From Poriferisodalis sp963663635 (GTDB lineage: Bacteria; Actinomycetota; Acidimicrobiia; Acidimicrobiales; Poriferisodalaceae), in the NCBI GenBank assembly GCA_963663635.2, contig CAXXMY010000018.1, positions 46,708 through 110,707 on the forward strand: 64,000 nucleotides of DNA. The letters run 5' to 3'. Made by a program: the position numbers and the translations under genes. Within the stretch, counting starts at the first letter, position 1. Every line of letters starts with the position of its first letter. The notes beneath the pieces were generated by a model. That model was not told the origin of the DNA, did no database searches, and was given only the letters and a program-made list of their open reading frames with translations. Below, piece by piece: positions 11,601 to 22,414 of this stretch.

Positions 11601-14600
11601 TCTGCCCGCTGGACACGTCGATCGCGAACGCCGACCGGTCCGCGCCGTGCAGCGAATAGGTCAGCTTGTGGCCTTGGTCGGCATCGGTGGCTGTCACCGC
11701 AGCACCCAGCGCCGTGCCGCCCGGCGAATTCTCCGCCAGCGGCCTCGACACCGGCCCCGCAGCGAACCCCGGCGCCGTATTGGCTGCACGCGTCACGGTC
11801 ACGACATAGGCGGCGGCGGTCTGGTCCTCAGCGGTGACGGTCACGGTGATGGTGTTCGCTCCCACCGACAACGGCACCACATGACCGTCGGCGGCTGTGT
11901 CGAACGCCCCCGGCGCCGTGGCCGCCGTCGCGTTGTCGTCCGCCGCTGACGCTGTCACCGTCACCGCGGCCGTCGTGTTGGGCACCGTCGCCGCATAGGC
12001 CAGCACGTCGGCAGCAAAAGCAGGCACCAGCACCGTGCCCGACAACGACAGGGCTCCCAGCATCGCATTCGCGGACCGCTGCGTGGACAGGCGCAGCGGC
12101 GGGTCGGTCCAGCCGCTGTTGCCGTCGGCGTTGGCGGCGCGCACAGCGATCTCGTACTCGGTGCCGACGTCGAGGCTCCCGAGGGTGGCACGGGTGACGG
12201 TCAGGTCCTGGGGGCCGTCGTGCCACCCGGCGCTGCCGGTCGCGCGGTAGCGCACGTCATAGCTCGACACCGGCGGGCCGCCGCCCACTGCGGGCACTGC
12301 CCAAGTGACGGTGATCGAGTCCCTCGCGGCGGCGCTGCGGCGCGGCTCGGGCACTGCGGGGACCTCGGCGACGTTGGACAGCGTGACGGTCACCTGCGCG
12401 GTGGCCCACATCGGCGGGCTGCCGTCATCGGTCGCGACCACCGAGAACTGGTACTGCGACTTCGTCTCGAAGTCATAGTCGTGACCGGCCGCAGTGCTGA
12501 TCTGCCCGCTGGACACGTCGATCGCGAACGCCGCCCGGTCCGCGCCGTGCAGCGAATAGGTCAGCTTGTGGCCTTGGTCGGCATCGGTGGCTGTCACCGC
12601 AGCACCCAGCGCCGTGCCGCCCGGCGAATTCTCCGCCAGCGGCCTCGACACCGGCCCCGCAGCGAACCCCGGCGCCGTATTGGCTGCACGCGTCACGGTC
12701 ACGACATAGGCGGCGGCGGTGTGGTCCTCAGCGGTGACGGTCACGGTGATGGTGTTCGCTCCCACCGACAACGGCACCACATGACCGTCGGCGGCTGTGT
12801 CGAACGCCCCCGGCGCCGTGGCCGCCGTCGCGTTGTCGTCCGCCGCTGACGCTGTCACCGTCACCGCGGCCGTCGTGTTGGGCACCGTCGCCGCATAGGC
12901 CAGCACGTCGGCAGCAAAAGCAGGCACCAGCACCGTGCCCGACAACGACAGGGCTCCCAGCATCGCATCCGCGGACCGCTGCGTGGACAGGCGCAGCGGC
13001 GGGTCGGTCCAGCCGCTGTCGCCGTCGGCGTTGGCGGCGCGCACAGCGATCTCGTACTCGGTGCCGACGTCGAGGCTCCCGAGGGTGGCACGGGTGACGG
13101 TCAGGTCCTGGGGGCCGTCGTGCCACCCGGTGCTGCCGGTCGCGCGGTAGCGCACGTCATAGCTCGACACCGGCGGGCCGCCGCCCACTGCGGGCACTGC
13201 CCAAGTGACGGTGATCGAGTCCCTCGCGGCGGCGCTGCGGCGCGGCTCGGGCACTGCGGGGACCTCGGCGACGTTGGACAGCGTGACGGTCACCTGCGCG
13301 GTGGCCCACATCGGCGGGCTGCCGTCATCGGTCGCGACCACCGAGAACTGGTACTGCGACTTCGTCTCGAAGTCATAGTCGTGACCGGCCGCAGTGCTGA
13401 TCTGCCCGCTGGACACGTCGATCGCGAACGCCGACCGGTCCGCGCCGTGCAGCGAATAGGTCAGCTTGTGGCCTTGGTCGGCATCGGTGGCTGTCACCGC
13501 AGCACCCAGCGCCGTGCCGCCCGGCGAATTCTCCGCCAGCGGCCTCGACACCGGCCCCGCAGCGAACCCCGGCGCCGTATTGGCTGCACGCGTCACGGTC
13601 ACGACATAGGCGGCGGCGGTCTGGTCCTCAGCGGTGACGGTCACGGTGATGGTGTTCGCTCCCACCGACAACGGCACCACATGACCGTCGGCGGCTGTGT
13701 CGAACGCCCCCGGCGCCGTGGCCGCCGTCGCGTTGTCGTCCGCCGCTGACGCTGTCACCGTCACCGCGGCCGTCGTGTTGGGCACCGTCGCCGCATAGGC
13801 CAGCACGTCGGCAGCAAAAGCAGGCACCAGCACCGTGCCCGACAACGACAGGGCTCCCAGCATCGCATCCGCGGACCGCTGCGTGGACAGGCGCAGCGGC
13901 GGGTCGGTCCAGCCGCTGTTGCCGTCGGCGTTGGCGGCGCGCACAGCGATCTCGTACTCGGTGCCGACGTCGAGGCTCCCGAGGGTGGCACGGGTGACGG
14001 TCAGGTCCTGGGGGCCGTCGTGCCACCCGGTGCTGCCGGTCGCGCGGTAGCGCACGTCATAGCTCGACACCGGCGGGCCGCCGCCCACTGCGGGCACTGC
14101 CCAAGTGACGGTGATCGAGTCCCTCGCGGCGGCGCTGCGGCGCGGCTCGGGCACTGCGGGGACCTCGGCGACGTTGGACAGCGTGACGGTCACCTGCGCG
14201 GTGGCCCACATCGGCGGGCTGCCGTCATCGGTCGCGACCACCGAGAACTGGTACTGCGACTTCGTCTCGAAGTCATAGTCGTGACCGGCCGCAGTGCTGA
14301 TCTGCCCGCTGGACACGTCGATCGCGAACGCCGCCCGGTCCGCGCCGTGCAGCGAATAGGTCAGCTTGTGGCCTTGGTCGGCATCGGTGGCTGTCACCGC
14401 AGCACCCAGCGCCGTGCCGCCCGGCGAATTCTCCGCCAGCGGCCTCGACACCGGCCCCGCAGCGAACCCCGGCGCCGTATTGGCTGCACGCGTCACGGTC
14501 ACGACATAGGCGGCGGCGGTGTGGTCCTCAGCGGTGACGGTCACGGTGATGGTGTTCGCTCCCACCGACAACGGCACCACATGACCGTCGGCGGCTGTGT

Positions 14601-17600
14601 CGAACGCCCCCGGCGCCGTGGCCGCCGTCGCGTTGTCGTCCGCCGCTGACGCTGTCACCGTCACCGCGGCCGTCGTGTTGGGCACCGTCGCCGCATACGC
14701 CAGCACGTCGGCAGCAAAAGCAGGCACCAGCACCGTGCCCGACAACGACAGGGCTCCCAGCGTCGCATCCGCGGACCGCTGCGTGGACAGGCGCAGCGGC
14801 GGGTCGGTCCAGCCGCTGTCGCCGTCGGCGTTGGCGGCGCGCACAGCGATCTCGTACTCGGTGCCGACGTCGAGGCTCCCGAGGGTGGCACGGGTGACGG
14901 TCAGGTCCTGGGGGCCGTCGTGCCACCCGGTGCTGCCGGTCTGACGCGGTAGCGCACGTCATAGCTCGACACCGGCGGGCCGCCGCCCACTGCGGGCACT
15001 GCCCAAGTGACGGTGATCGAGTCCCTCGCGGCGGCGCTGCGGCGCGGCTCGGGCACTGCGGGCACCTCGGCGACGTTGGACAGCGTGACGGTCACCTGCG
15101 CGGTGGCCGACATCGGCGGGCTGCCGTCATCGGTCGCGACCACCGAGAACTGGTACTGCGACTTCTTCTCGAAGTCATAGTCGTGACCGGACGCAGTGCT
15201 GATCTGCCCGCTGGACACGTCGATCGCGAACGCCGACTCGTCCGCGCCGTGCAGCGAATAGGTCAGCTCCTGGCCTTGGTCGGCATCGGTGGCTGTCACC
15301 GCAGCACCCAGCGCCGTGCCGCCCGGCGAATTCTCCGCCAGCGGCCTCGACACCGGCCCCGCAGCGAACCCCGGCGCCGTATTGGCTGCACGCGTCACGG
15401 TCACGACATAGGCGGCGGTGGCCGTGCGGTCCTCCGCGGCGACGGTCACGGTGACGGTGTTCGCTCCCACCGACAACGGCACCACATGGCCGTCAGCGAC
15501 CGCGTCGAACGCCCCCGGCACCGTGGCCGCCGTCGCGTAGCCGTCCGCCGCTGACGCTGTCACCGTCACCGCGGCCGTCGTGTTGGGCACCGTCGCCGCA
15601 TACGCCAGCACGTCGGCAGCAAAAGCAGGCACCAGCATCGTGCCCGACAACGACAGGCCTCCCAGCATCGCATTCGCGGACCGCGGCGTGGAGTTCACCG
15701 CGGACACGTCGGCGAAGCTCTCGGCCTGCTGGCCGCCCGAGAGGCGTATCGGATTCGTGCCGACGGTGTACCCGACGGCCACCGTGTCGCTGGCGCGTAC
15801 CGCAGCGGACAGCGTCAGCGTGACCGTGGAGCCCGCGACGACTGCTCTGGTCACCTCGAGCACCCTCGTCACCGCGGTGGAGGCATTCGTCGCACTCACT
15901 GAGAAATCGCCCCCAGCCGGTGTCGAGGCGATGTCCAGATCCGATATGAACAACAACGTCATCGTCGTCCCCGACACCGCCACGGACGAAAGCAGCGACG
16001 CCGGCGTGGTGATAGTGGCTGCGGTGGTCGCTTCCGACGCGAACCCGGGATCCAACGAGGCCTCAACGCTGTACGCGGTATCGGGCTCCAGCGCGCCCAG
16101 CTCGAACACCGCGGTGCCGTCCTCGGACCGTGCCACCGCCGCAGCCCAGCTGTCGCTGCTGCCGCTGGGCCTCCACCGAAGATGCGCCTCGTACCCCCCT
16201 TCTCCCGTCGTTTCGACCAAGATGCTCAGCGTCCTCGGCGTGCGCGCCGACGCGGTGACGGACTGCGTTGCCGGCGCTGCGGATGACGCATCCGCTATCA
16301 GCACCGGCGCACGCGACGACAGCAGCCCTGACAGGCTGCTGTCGCCGTCGGCTGCCAATGCCACATAGAACTGCTCAGTCGACGACGTGTCGGAATTCTC
16401 AGCGGCGAGCAAGCGGACCCACCGGTGCTCCCCGGCAGCGGCCGTGCCCGCGAGATCGACTCGCTCGTAGCCGTACGCCACCCGGGTGCTCGTGATGCTG
16501 CCCGGGAACAGGTCGCCGTGGCCGTAGTCCCATGAGTCCCCCGCATCGGCGGTCTCCGGCCAGAACCGCACGTCCTTGCTGTACGCGGCATCGTCCGCGT
16601 CGATCACCGAGTCCGGCGCTACCAGCGCACGCGTCGTGTCCAACGAGCTGTGCACCACGCCCACCACCGGCCACGCCGCGTCGCCGTCACCGGTGTTCGA
16701 GAGCTCGCAGAACTGCTGAAGCCCCTCCCAGATCCTGTATGGGCAGCTCAGCGCGAAACCGTCGACAGCGACCACAGCCGCGGCACCCTCCGCGTGCGCG
16801 GCGCGGGTCACGTCGAGCGTGTACGTCGTTGCCGTGGCGCCGTCCGCAGGCGTCACCACCACCGAGAGGGTCGTCACGCCGACCCGCAAGGCCCTCGCCA
16901 CACCTGCATCCGCGACCTCGGGCCGCTCCAGCACCACCCCGTCCACCGCCACCGAGGCCCCCGAGTCGCTCGCGACCGGCACCGCCACCAACTCGGTCAC
17001 GTCGTAGAGCACTGCCACGCTGTACGTCGTGACCCCCTCGGAAAGCACCAGCGCGATGCCCCCCGCCGCATGCGACAGCCGCAGCTCGCTCAATGACGAA
17101 TCATCGCTCAGCGAATCGCTCGCAGCGATCGTGACCGCTGCCTTGTTGTTGAACATGGCCGTCATGTTCTTGCTGCCCGAAGCGATCATCCCCACATAGA
17201 ACGTCTCCGCGGGCTCGTACCGCTCGTCGTCGGCAACCACCACCGTGAAGCTCCGCGACTGATTCGCGGTCGCCTTGCCCGTCTCGTCGAAACGCGAAAA
17301 ACCGATCAGCTCAGCGCCGATCCACCAATTCGTCGACACAACGCTGCTGCTCGCAAGCGGCGCACCCCAAGCGACGTCGAGCGGCGAGCCCACCACCAGC
17401 GCACGGTTCGCATCCTCGGAGCTGTGCATGAGGCCCACAGTCGGCCACTCCGCCTCGCTCGCCGCGGTGTTCTCCACCCTGCACTGATAGCTCTGGCCCT
17501 CGGTCATCGTCGCCGGGCACGACACCTCAAAGCCATCGAACGCCACCGTCACCATAGGCACCGGCGGCAATGTAGATGTGTCGGTTCGCGCCGTCGGTAG

Positions 17601-17807
17601 CGCGGCCGAGTCCAACGAGGCAACCGCGCCTCGCGAGCCAGGATCTGGCCGCTGGGCTGCCGCAACAGCAACACCCTCACCTTGAACCGGCGCCAACACC
17701 CCCAACACGACAACCGACACCGCCAACGCACGCCGACAGCGCCACCTCTTACGATCCCGACGCCCTCCGCCAGCCCGCGCACGCCCTCCTAACGACACAG
17801 CGACCAC
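2687..17807 (-). pseudogene. Giant secreted modular protein ending in a GH16-type glycosidase domain, broken by five frameshifts
   Basis: If read through its shifts this encodes about 5,030 residues. The GTG start at 17807 is preceded by GAGG and followed by a signal peptide (RRALAVSVVVLGVLAPVQG). Next come two Cys-containing sandwich domains, a SwmB-like domain, then nine triads of cadherin-like sandwich, cadherin (AENSPGGTALGAAVTATDAD) and FN3 (SSYDVRYRATGS), with more SwmB and sandwich modules among them. The carboxyl end looks like glycoside hydrolase 16: ELVFREEFD, GYLEVRFKTRM, the catalytic-type motif EVDMFE at 3273-3290, then LEWTPRG and VDYIRVFQ. GH16 enzymes cleave beta-glucans or galactans, so the likely role is binding and cutting a polysaccharide outside the cell. 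Frameshifts lie near 14942 (+2), 10850 (-1), 10590 (-2), 8150 (+1) and 3100. Because most fall in near-identical repeats, assembly error is a serious alternative to gene death. Confidence 0.75.
11101..14700 (-). repeat. 900-bp tandem repeats forming two copies of an 1800-bp dimer
   Basis: The same sequence recurs exactly every 900 bp (for example ATGACCGTCGGCGGCTGTGT at 11881, 12781, 13681 and 14581). Variant bases alternate between neighbours: GACCGGTC versus GCCCGGTC, CTGGTCC versus GTGGTCC, CTGTT versus CTGTC. The larger unit is therefore 1800 bp, present twice with only a handful of differences. Each 900-bp unit encodes 300 residues: one sandwich, one cadherin and one FN3 domain. Looser copies with about 903-bp spacing lie at 6100-9900. 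Confidence 0.9.
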
Positions 17808-17992
17808 AACGCCTCTACCGGCGCGACATGTGAGCGGGCGGGATCAGCAGGAGACCGAACCGCGGTCACCCCAGCCGGGCACGTCGACCCCGACAGGACC
17901 GCGTGCGCCCCCATAGGCCCAACAGCCGACACTGACACCAACACCAGCACAGTGAAGACCAAGCCGCGCCAACCCCAGAACTGATATCTCAT
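17789..17992 (-). CDS. Possible small secreted protein or leader ORF upstream of the giant gene
   Basis: The 67-residue frame begins MRYQFWGWRGLVFTVLVLVS, a convincing export signal (cleavage near GAHA), and continues for about 35 unremarkable residues. It overlaps the start of the giant gene by 19 bp, so it could be translationally coupled to it, or be a former amino terminus of that gene cut off by a shift. An AT-rich stretch just upstream (TTAGTGTGATATGTT) sits directly before the ATG with no ribosome-binding site, which would fit a leaderless message. No family was recognised. Confidence 0.35.
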   Translation of the reverse strand: MRYQFWGWRGLVFTVLVLVSVSAVGPMGAHAVLSGSTCPAGVTAVRSPADPARSHVAPVEALWSLCR

Positions 17993-18131
17993 AACATATC
18001 ACACTAAGAGGTTTTAGCTGGCGAATGGTTGACAATATGGCTGCGTATGCTGACATTACGATGACATATGCTGGAATGGCCGGGTCAGAGAGTGACGTGT
18101 GTCTGACTTGATGTCGCTTCGGCTGGGGGAT
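17993..18131. other. Intergenic region, likely promoter of the minus-strand giant gene
   Basis: This is the most AT-rich stretch of the first 20 kb, with TTGTCA-like and TGATAT-like elements on the minus strand. No gene is supported. It ends at the carboxyl terminus of a transposase fragment. Confidence 0.35.
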
Positions 18132-18570
18132 TCAACCCGCATGTTCGGGTCCCCGGGATGGGTGGTTTCGATGGTAGGCGATGCGTTGTCGGCGGGCTCG
18201 GGCGAGGCCGTCGCGTCGGGCGGCTCGGATGGTGTCTCCTTCGCCGCGGTGTTCTTGGTCGGGGGTGACGTAGCCGATGCCGGCGTGCAGTCGGATGGTG
18301 TTGTAGCGCTGTTGTTGGGTTTCGGGCTCCGCGCGGAGCACGTCGATGTCGTCGATGAGTTCGAGGTGGGGCTGTTCGGTCTTGAGGTGCCCGAACAGGC
18401 TCTCGATCCAGGCTTGGCCGGTGGGGGTGCCGGGCCGGCCGTAGTGGGTGGCCAGCCAGCACAGCGCCATGAACTCCCGTGCCGCCCCCGAGCGCATCTG
18501 AGGGCCGTTGTCCGACATCACCAAAAGCACCGGCACTCCGTCGGAGTCGTGGTCCCACGGGGTGAATCAC
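18132..18570 (-). pseudogene. DDE transposase fragment (IS3/IS481-like, carboxyl half)
   Basis: The frame carries the second half of an rve-type integrase core: MSDNGPQ with the second catalytic Asp, then WIESLFGHLKTEQPHLEL with the catalytic Glu, and the usual ending QQRYNTIRLHAGIGYVTPD. The first Asp and the DNA-binding domain are missing. The frame starts at the palindrome that borders the neighbouring IS3 element, so the amino half was lost there. It is an inactive remnant. Confidence 0.75.
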
Positions 18571-18576
18571 CCCGTG
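18556..18576. repeat. 21-bp perfect palindrome at an IS boundary
   Basis: Arms CACGGGGTGA and TCACCCCGTG flank a single A. It lies between the truncated transposase fragment and the IS3 element and could be a hairpin, part of an IS end or the insertion target. No T-run follows, so a classic terminator is unlikely. Confidence 0.6.
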
Positions 18577-18612
18577 TTTGGTAGAGGCTCTGTTCCTTGA
18601 GAGGATGGAGCG

Positions 18613-18933
18613 ATGCCAGGAAATGGAAGATATCCGGTCGAGCTGCGTGAGCGGGCGGTGCGGATGGTGCTCGACAATGAGCGCCTGTACGGGTCGCAGT
18701 GGGAGGCGATCAGCTCGGTCGCGGACAAGCTGGGCCCGACCGCGGAGACGGTGCGCAAGTGGGTGCGCCGCGCTGAGGTCGACGGCGGGACCCGCCCGGG
18801 CGTGACCACAGCCGAGCGTGCCCGGATCAAAGAGCTCGAGGGCGAGAACCGTGAGCTGCGCCGCGCGAACGAGATATTGAAGGCGGCGTCGGCTTTCTTC
18901 GGGGCGGAGCTCGACCGCCAGTCGAAGAGATAG
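18613..18933 (+). CDS. IS3-family OrfA (helix-turn-helix protein)
   Basis: The 106-residue protein is of normal length for IS3 OrfA. It binds the element ends and joins OrfB to form the transposase. An amino-terminal HTH_Tnp_1 domain is visible (YPVELRERAVRMVLDNE, then ADKLGPTAETVRKWVRRAEVD), followed by a coiled coil (RIKELEGENRELRRANEILKAAS) typical of the OrfA leucine-zipper region. The ATG at 18613 fits the family start. Its TAG overlaps the GTG at 18933 of orfB by one base; IS3 elements usually make OrfAB by -1 frameshifting. It looks intact, but its partner is destroyed. Confidence 0.85.
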   Translation: MPGNGRYPVELRERAVRMVLDNERLYGSQWEAISSVADKLGPTAETVRKWVRRAEVDGGTRPGVTTAERARIKELEGENRELRRANEILKAASAFFGAELDRQSKR

Positions 18934-19547
18934 TGGCGTTCGTCGACGCCCATCGCGGCCGGTTCGGGGTCGAGCCGATCTGCGCCGTGCTCGCTGAGCA
19001 CGGCGTCGGGATCGCCCCGTGCGCCTATTGGGCAGCCAGGCGCCGGCCGCCCTCGGCGCGGGCGCTGCGCGATGCCTGGTTATGCGGGGAGATCGCCCGG
19101 GTGCATCGGGAGAACTATGACGCCTATGGGGCGGCCAAGGTGTGGGATCACCTCAACAGCGTCGAGGGCATCAGGGTGGCTCGCTGCACTGTGGAACGCC
19201 TGATGCGCCGCATGGGCCTCGAAGGGACCCGCCGAGGCGGCACGGTCCGCACGACGACCCCAGCTGATGACGCCGAGCGGCCCGCCGACCTGGTGAACCG
19301 GGACTTCGCCGTGCCGGCCCCGAACCGGCTGTGGCTCGCGGATCTCACCTATGTGCGCACCCGCAGCGGCCCGGTGTACGTGTCGTTCGTGATCGACGCC
19401 TATTCGCGCCGGGTGCTGGGCTGGCAGGCGTCGCGGTCGATGCGCACCGATCTGGCGCTCGACGCCTTGGAGATGGCCATCTCGGGGCGCCGCCGCGACG
19501 GCCACAGCACCGCCGAGGTGACTCATCACAGCGACCGCGGATCGCAA

Positions 19548-21001
19548 GGTGGATTCAATCGGTTGTCGCAACACCGGGTTGTTGGAGGGAGCGCAGGTGT
19601 TCGTTGAGGGCTTCGGCGGGTGTGCGCCAGCCGAGGGTTTTGCGCGGCCGGGTGTTGAGGGTGTGGGCGACGGCTTGGAGGTCTTGCTCGGTCCAGCGGG
19701 ACAGGTCGGTGCCTTTGGGGGAGTATTGGCGCAGCAGCCCGTTGGTGTTCTCGTTGGTGCCTCGCTGCCAGGGGCTGTGGGGGTCGCAGAAGTAGACCGG
19801 TATGTCGGTCTCGACGGTGAACGCCGCGTGGGCGGAGAGTTCTTTGCCTCGGTCCCAGGTCAATGATCGGTGCAGCTGCGCGGGCAGGGTCGTCATCGAT
19901 GCTGCGAGCGCGTCTTTCATGGCTGCGGCGCCGTAGCCGGCCAGGGCGGGGCCGTTCTTGGTGCGGGCGATGACGCCGTAGCCGTCGGCGCGGGGCAGGC
20001 GGGGTCAGCATCGTGAATCGGGTGGTCCGCTCGACGAGGGTGCCGATCGCTGAGCGTTGCAGGCCGATGACCAGGTCGCCTTCCCAGTGCCCTGGCACTG
20101 CCCGGTCCCCAGCCTCGGCGGGGCGTTCGCTGAGCATCAGCTCGGGTGTGACATGGGCCCAGGCCTTGTTGCGGGTCCGGGCTCGAGGGACCCGCAAGGC
20201 CCGCCCGGTGCGCAGGCATGCCACGAGCTCTCGCTTGAGAGCGCCGCGGCCTTGGACATAGAGGGCCCTGGTAGATCGCTTCGTGGCTGATGCGCATGGA
20301 CTCGTCATCGGGGAACTCGACCCGGAGCCGGTTCGAGATCTGCTGCGGGCTCCATCCTCGCACCCACCGGCGGTCCGCGCGATATGGCTTGTTTCGCCCT
20401 TTCCACTCAGCCGCCGCAGGCCCAGCGGCCGGCGTTCCGTCCGGGCGCCGCACCTCGCCCGAGAGCCGTTCGGCCACATAGCCCCGCAGACGGTCGTTCT
20501 CGACGAGCTCGGCCGTCTTGGGACGACGAGCGACCAGCTCGGCCTTCCACAGCGCGACCGACGCCCGCTACTCCAGCTTTCCGCCGCGGGTGGCCGCATT
20601 TCGGCGCAACTCCCGGGAGATCGTCGACGGGCTCCGACCCAGCCTGCGGGCGATCGCTCGCACACCGAGACCCTCAGCGCGAAGCACCGCGATCTCCTCT
20701 CGCTCGCCGAACGACAGATACCGGCCCGACAACGGGGCAAGCTCAACAGTGGCCATCCCGCCACCCTGCCGGAACCAGCAGCTCCCCACCGCCTGGGACA
20801 CCCCCACAGCCACAGCCGCCTCCTCGCTCGACACCCCCTTGGCGATCTCACCCCAAAACCCCCGCTCGACCTCCCGCCGCAACGACGGCTTGCCCGGCGA
20901 CCTCATCGCCGACCGACCCGTCAACTCCTGCATCCACCCCGCCGGCCTGCCCATCGCGCACCCCCATCATCGAGGTGTTGCGACGACCGATTGAATCCGC
21001 C
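19548..21001 (-). mobile_element. IS30-family element A inserted in IS3 orfB
   Basis: Terminal inverted repeats of 27 bp are visible: the left end starts GGTGGATTCAATCGGTTGTC at 19548, and the right end finishes CGACCGATTGAATCCGCC at 21001, with two mismatches. The interior carries an IS30 transposase on the minus strand. The IS3 reading frame resumes directly after 21001, which fixes the borders to within a base or two. Confidence 0.85.
19555..20954 (-). pseudogene. IS30-family transposase, frameshifted
   Basis: Coding pieces in different frames line up along one IS30 transposase. The amino terminus (20954-20568) has the HTH: YLSFGEREEIAVLRAEGLGV then RRLGRSPSTISRELRRN. The middle (about 20477-20230) has GRNKPYRADRRWVRGWSPQQ and FPDDESMRISHEAIYQG. 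A third frame gives TPELMLSERP and VPGHWEGDLVIG with the first catalytic Asp. The end (19920-19555) has SLTWDRGKELS and RGTNENTNGLLRQYSPKG with the other acidic residues. At least three frame changes are needed, so it cannot make an active transposase unless the shifts are sequencing errors. Confidence 0.8.
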
Positions 21002-21085
21002 CAGTTCACGTCGTGGGCGTTCACCCAGCGAGCGGTCGACTCAGGGCTCTTGCCGTCGATGGGATCGATCGGCGACTGCTTCGAC

Positions 21086-21311
21086 TGTGAGCATGATGGT
21101 GTTCGCTGTTCGGCTGGTGTTTGACCCTTGCTTATGACTGGCCGGTGTGCCTTGGCGTTGATCTGTCGGCGCCAGTCGGGCAGCGATCAACGCAGCGCCG
21201 GCTGGCCGGGAGGGTCGTGACCGAATAGGGGCCTGCTCTTTTGGACCGACCCGTCACAGTCCTGTCCTTCCCGCCCGACCAGCTGGCATCCACAGTCCCC
21301 CGAGGACAGCA
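21086..21311 (+). ncRNA. Candidate IS110 bridge RNA region
   Basis: In the IS110 group the non-coding left end upstream of the recombinase encodes a structured bridge RNA whose loops pair with target and donor DNA. Here 226 bp precede the ATG. They contain a perfect 7-bp stem GTTGATC (21158-21164) with GATCAAC (21185-21191) enclosing a GC-rich internal part, followed by further GC-rich pairing segments. The RNA call rests on position, size and this stem; loop assignment was not attempted. Confidence 0.45.
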
Positions 21312-22391
21312 ATGACCAGTATCGCGCCAGGGCCGAAGCGGGCGAGAATCGTCGTCGGCGTTGACACGCACAAGCACATGCATGCCGCGGTCGCCGTCGA
21401 CGAGCTCGGCAGCCGCCTCGGCGAATGCCATGTGCGGGCGAACCGGGAGGGCTACGCGCAGCTTGAGGCGTGGGCTGTGTCGCTGGGGCGGCCGATGGCG
21501 TTCGGGGTCGAGGGCACCGGCAGCTACGGCGTCGGTCTGGCCAGCTGGCTGCGCCGCAACGGCTACCGGCTGGTTGAGGTGAATCGGGGCGATCGCCGTT
21601 CCCGCAGGATGAACGGCAAGACCGACGCCCTGGACGCCGAAGCCGCCGCGCGCTCAGTGCTGTCGGGCGAGTCCACCGCCGTGGCGAAGTCCGCGGATGG
21701 CACCGTGGAGATGATCCGCCAGATCAAGATCGCCCGCGACACAGCCCGCAAGGGCCCCACATCGGCGATCGTCACTCTCAAGGCGGTGATCGTGACCGTC
21801 CCCGCCGAGCTGCGCGAGCAGCTCGGCGGCATGGCGGACAAGGCGCTCATCGGCCGCTGTTCCGGCTTGCGGCCTGGCCCCATGACCACGCCGACCGCGT
21901 CGGCCAAGCACACCCTGCGATCGCTGGCCAAGCGCTGGATCGCCCTCAACGCCGAGATCGACGATCACGACCCGATACTCGACGAACCCGCCCGCGCCCA
22001 CTCCCCGAACCTGCGAGACGGGTTCGGGATCGGCGCTGACACCGCAGCCGAGATGCTCATCGTCTTCGGCGACAACCCCGACCGCATCCGCTCCCAAGCA
22101 GCCCTCGCCAAACTCTGCGGCGCCTGTCCGATCCCCGCCTCATCGGGCGTCACCAACCGGCACCGGCTCTCCCGCGCCGGGCACCGACAAGCCAACGCCG
22201 CGCTCTGCCGCGCCGTCATCGTGCGCATGCGCTTCCACCAGCCCACCATCGACTGCACCCGCCGACGCACCACCGAAGGCCTCTCCAAAAGAGACATCAT
22301 CCGCTGCCTCAAACGATTCCTCGCCCGCGAGGTCTACCAACGCGTCATGACCGACCACCGCGCACGACTCGACTCCCAACACACCCCATGA
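21312..22391 (+). CDS. IS110-family transposase (DEDD recombinase)
   Basis: The 359-residue protein is near usual IS110 length and looks complete. The amino-terminal RuvC-like domain has the DEDD signature: Asp18 in VVGVDTHK, Glu67 in GVEGTGSYG, and Asp105 and Asp108 in KTDALDAEAAA. The carboxyl-terminal Tnp_20 domain has FGIGADTAAEMLIVFGDN and the serine-bearing PASSGVTNRHRLSRAG. IS110 enzymes move their element through a circular form, guided by a bridge RNA. The ATG at 21312 is preceded by GAGGA. The insertion it produced interrupts IS3 orfB. It could still be active, although its right end is abutted by an IS30-B copy. Confidence 0.9.
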   Translation: MTSIAPGPKRARIVVGVDTHKHMHAAVAVDELGSRLGECHVRANREGYAQLEAWAVSLGRPMAFGVEGTGSYGVGLASWLRRNGYRLVEVNRGDRRSRRMNGKTDALDAEAAARSVLSGESTAVAKSADGTVEMIRQIKIARDTARKGPTSAIVTLKAVIVTVPAELREQLGGMADKALIGRCSGLRPGPMTTPTASAKHTLRSLAKRWIALNAEIDDHDPILDEPARAHSPNLRDGFGIGADTAAEMLIVFGDNPDRIRSQAALAKLCGACPIPASSGVTNRHRLSRAGHRQANAALCRAVIVRMRFHQPTIDCTRRRTTEGLSKRDIIRCLKRFLAREVYQRVMTDHRARLDSQHTP

Positions 22392-22414
22392 AACAAAGTC
22401 TTGACCTATAGGGG

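Larger units (their letters stand above)
21084..22414 (+). mobile_element. IS110-family element inserted in IS3 orfB
   Basis: The left border is where the IS3 frame breaks off (about 21084). The right border lies near TTGACCTATAGG just before 22415, a sequence resembling the end of the other IS110 in the window (TTGACATCTATAGG in reverse complement near 63373). The non-coding left end is about 230 bp and the right end only about 20 bp, the arrangement of the IS110 group. Confidence 0.7.

Noticed and set aside
6462..14649. Many plus-strand frames of about 70, 210 and 284 codons repeated every 900 bp
   Set aside because: They are antisense shadows of the minus-strand repeats and change together with them; composition is Arg/His-rich without family motifs.
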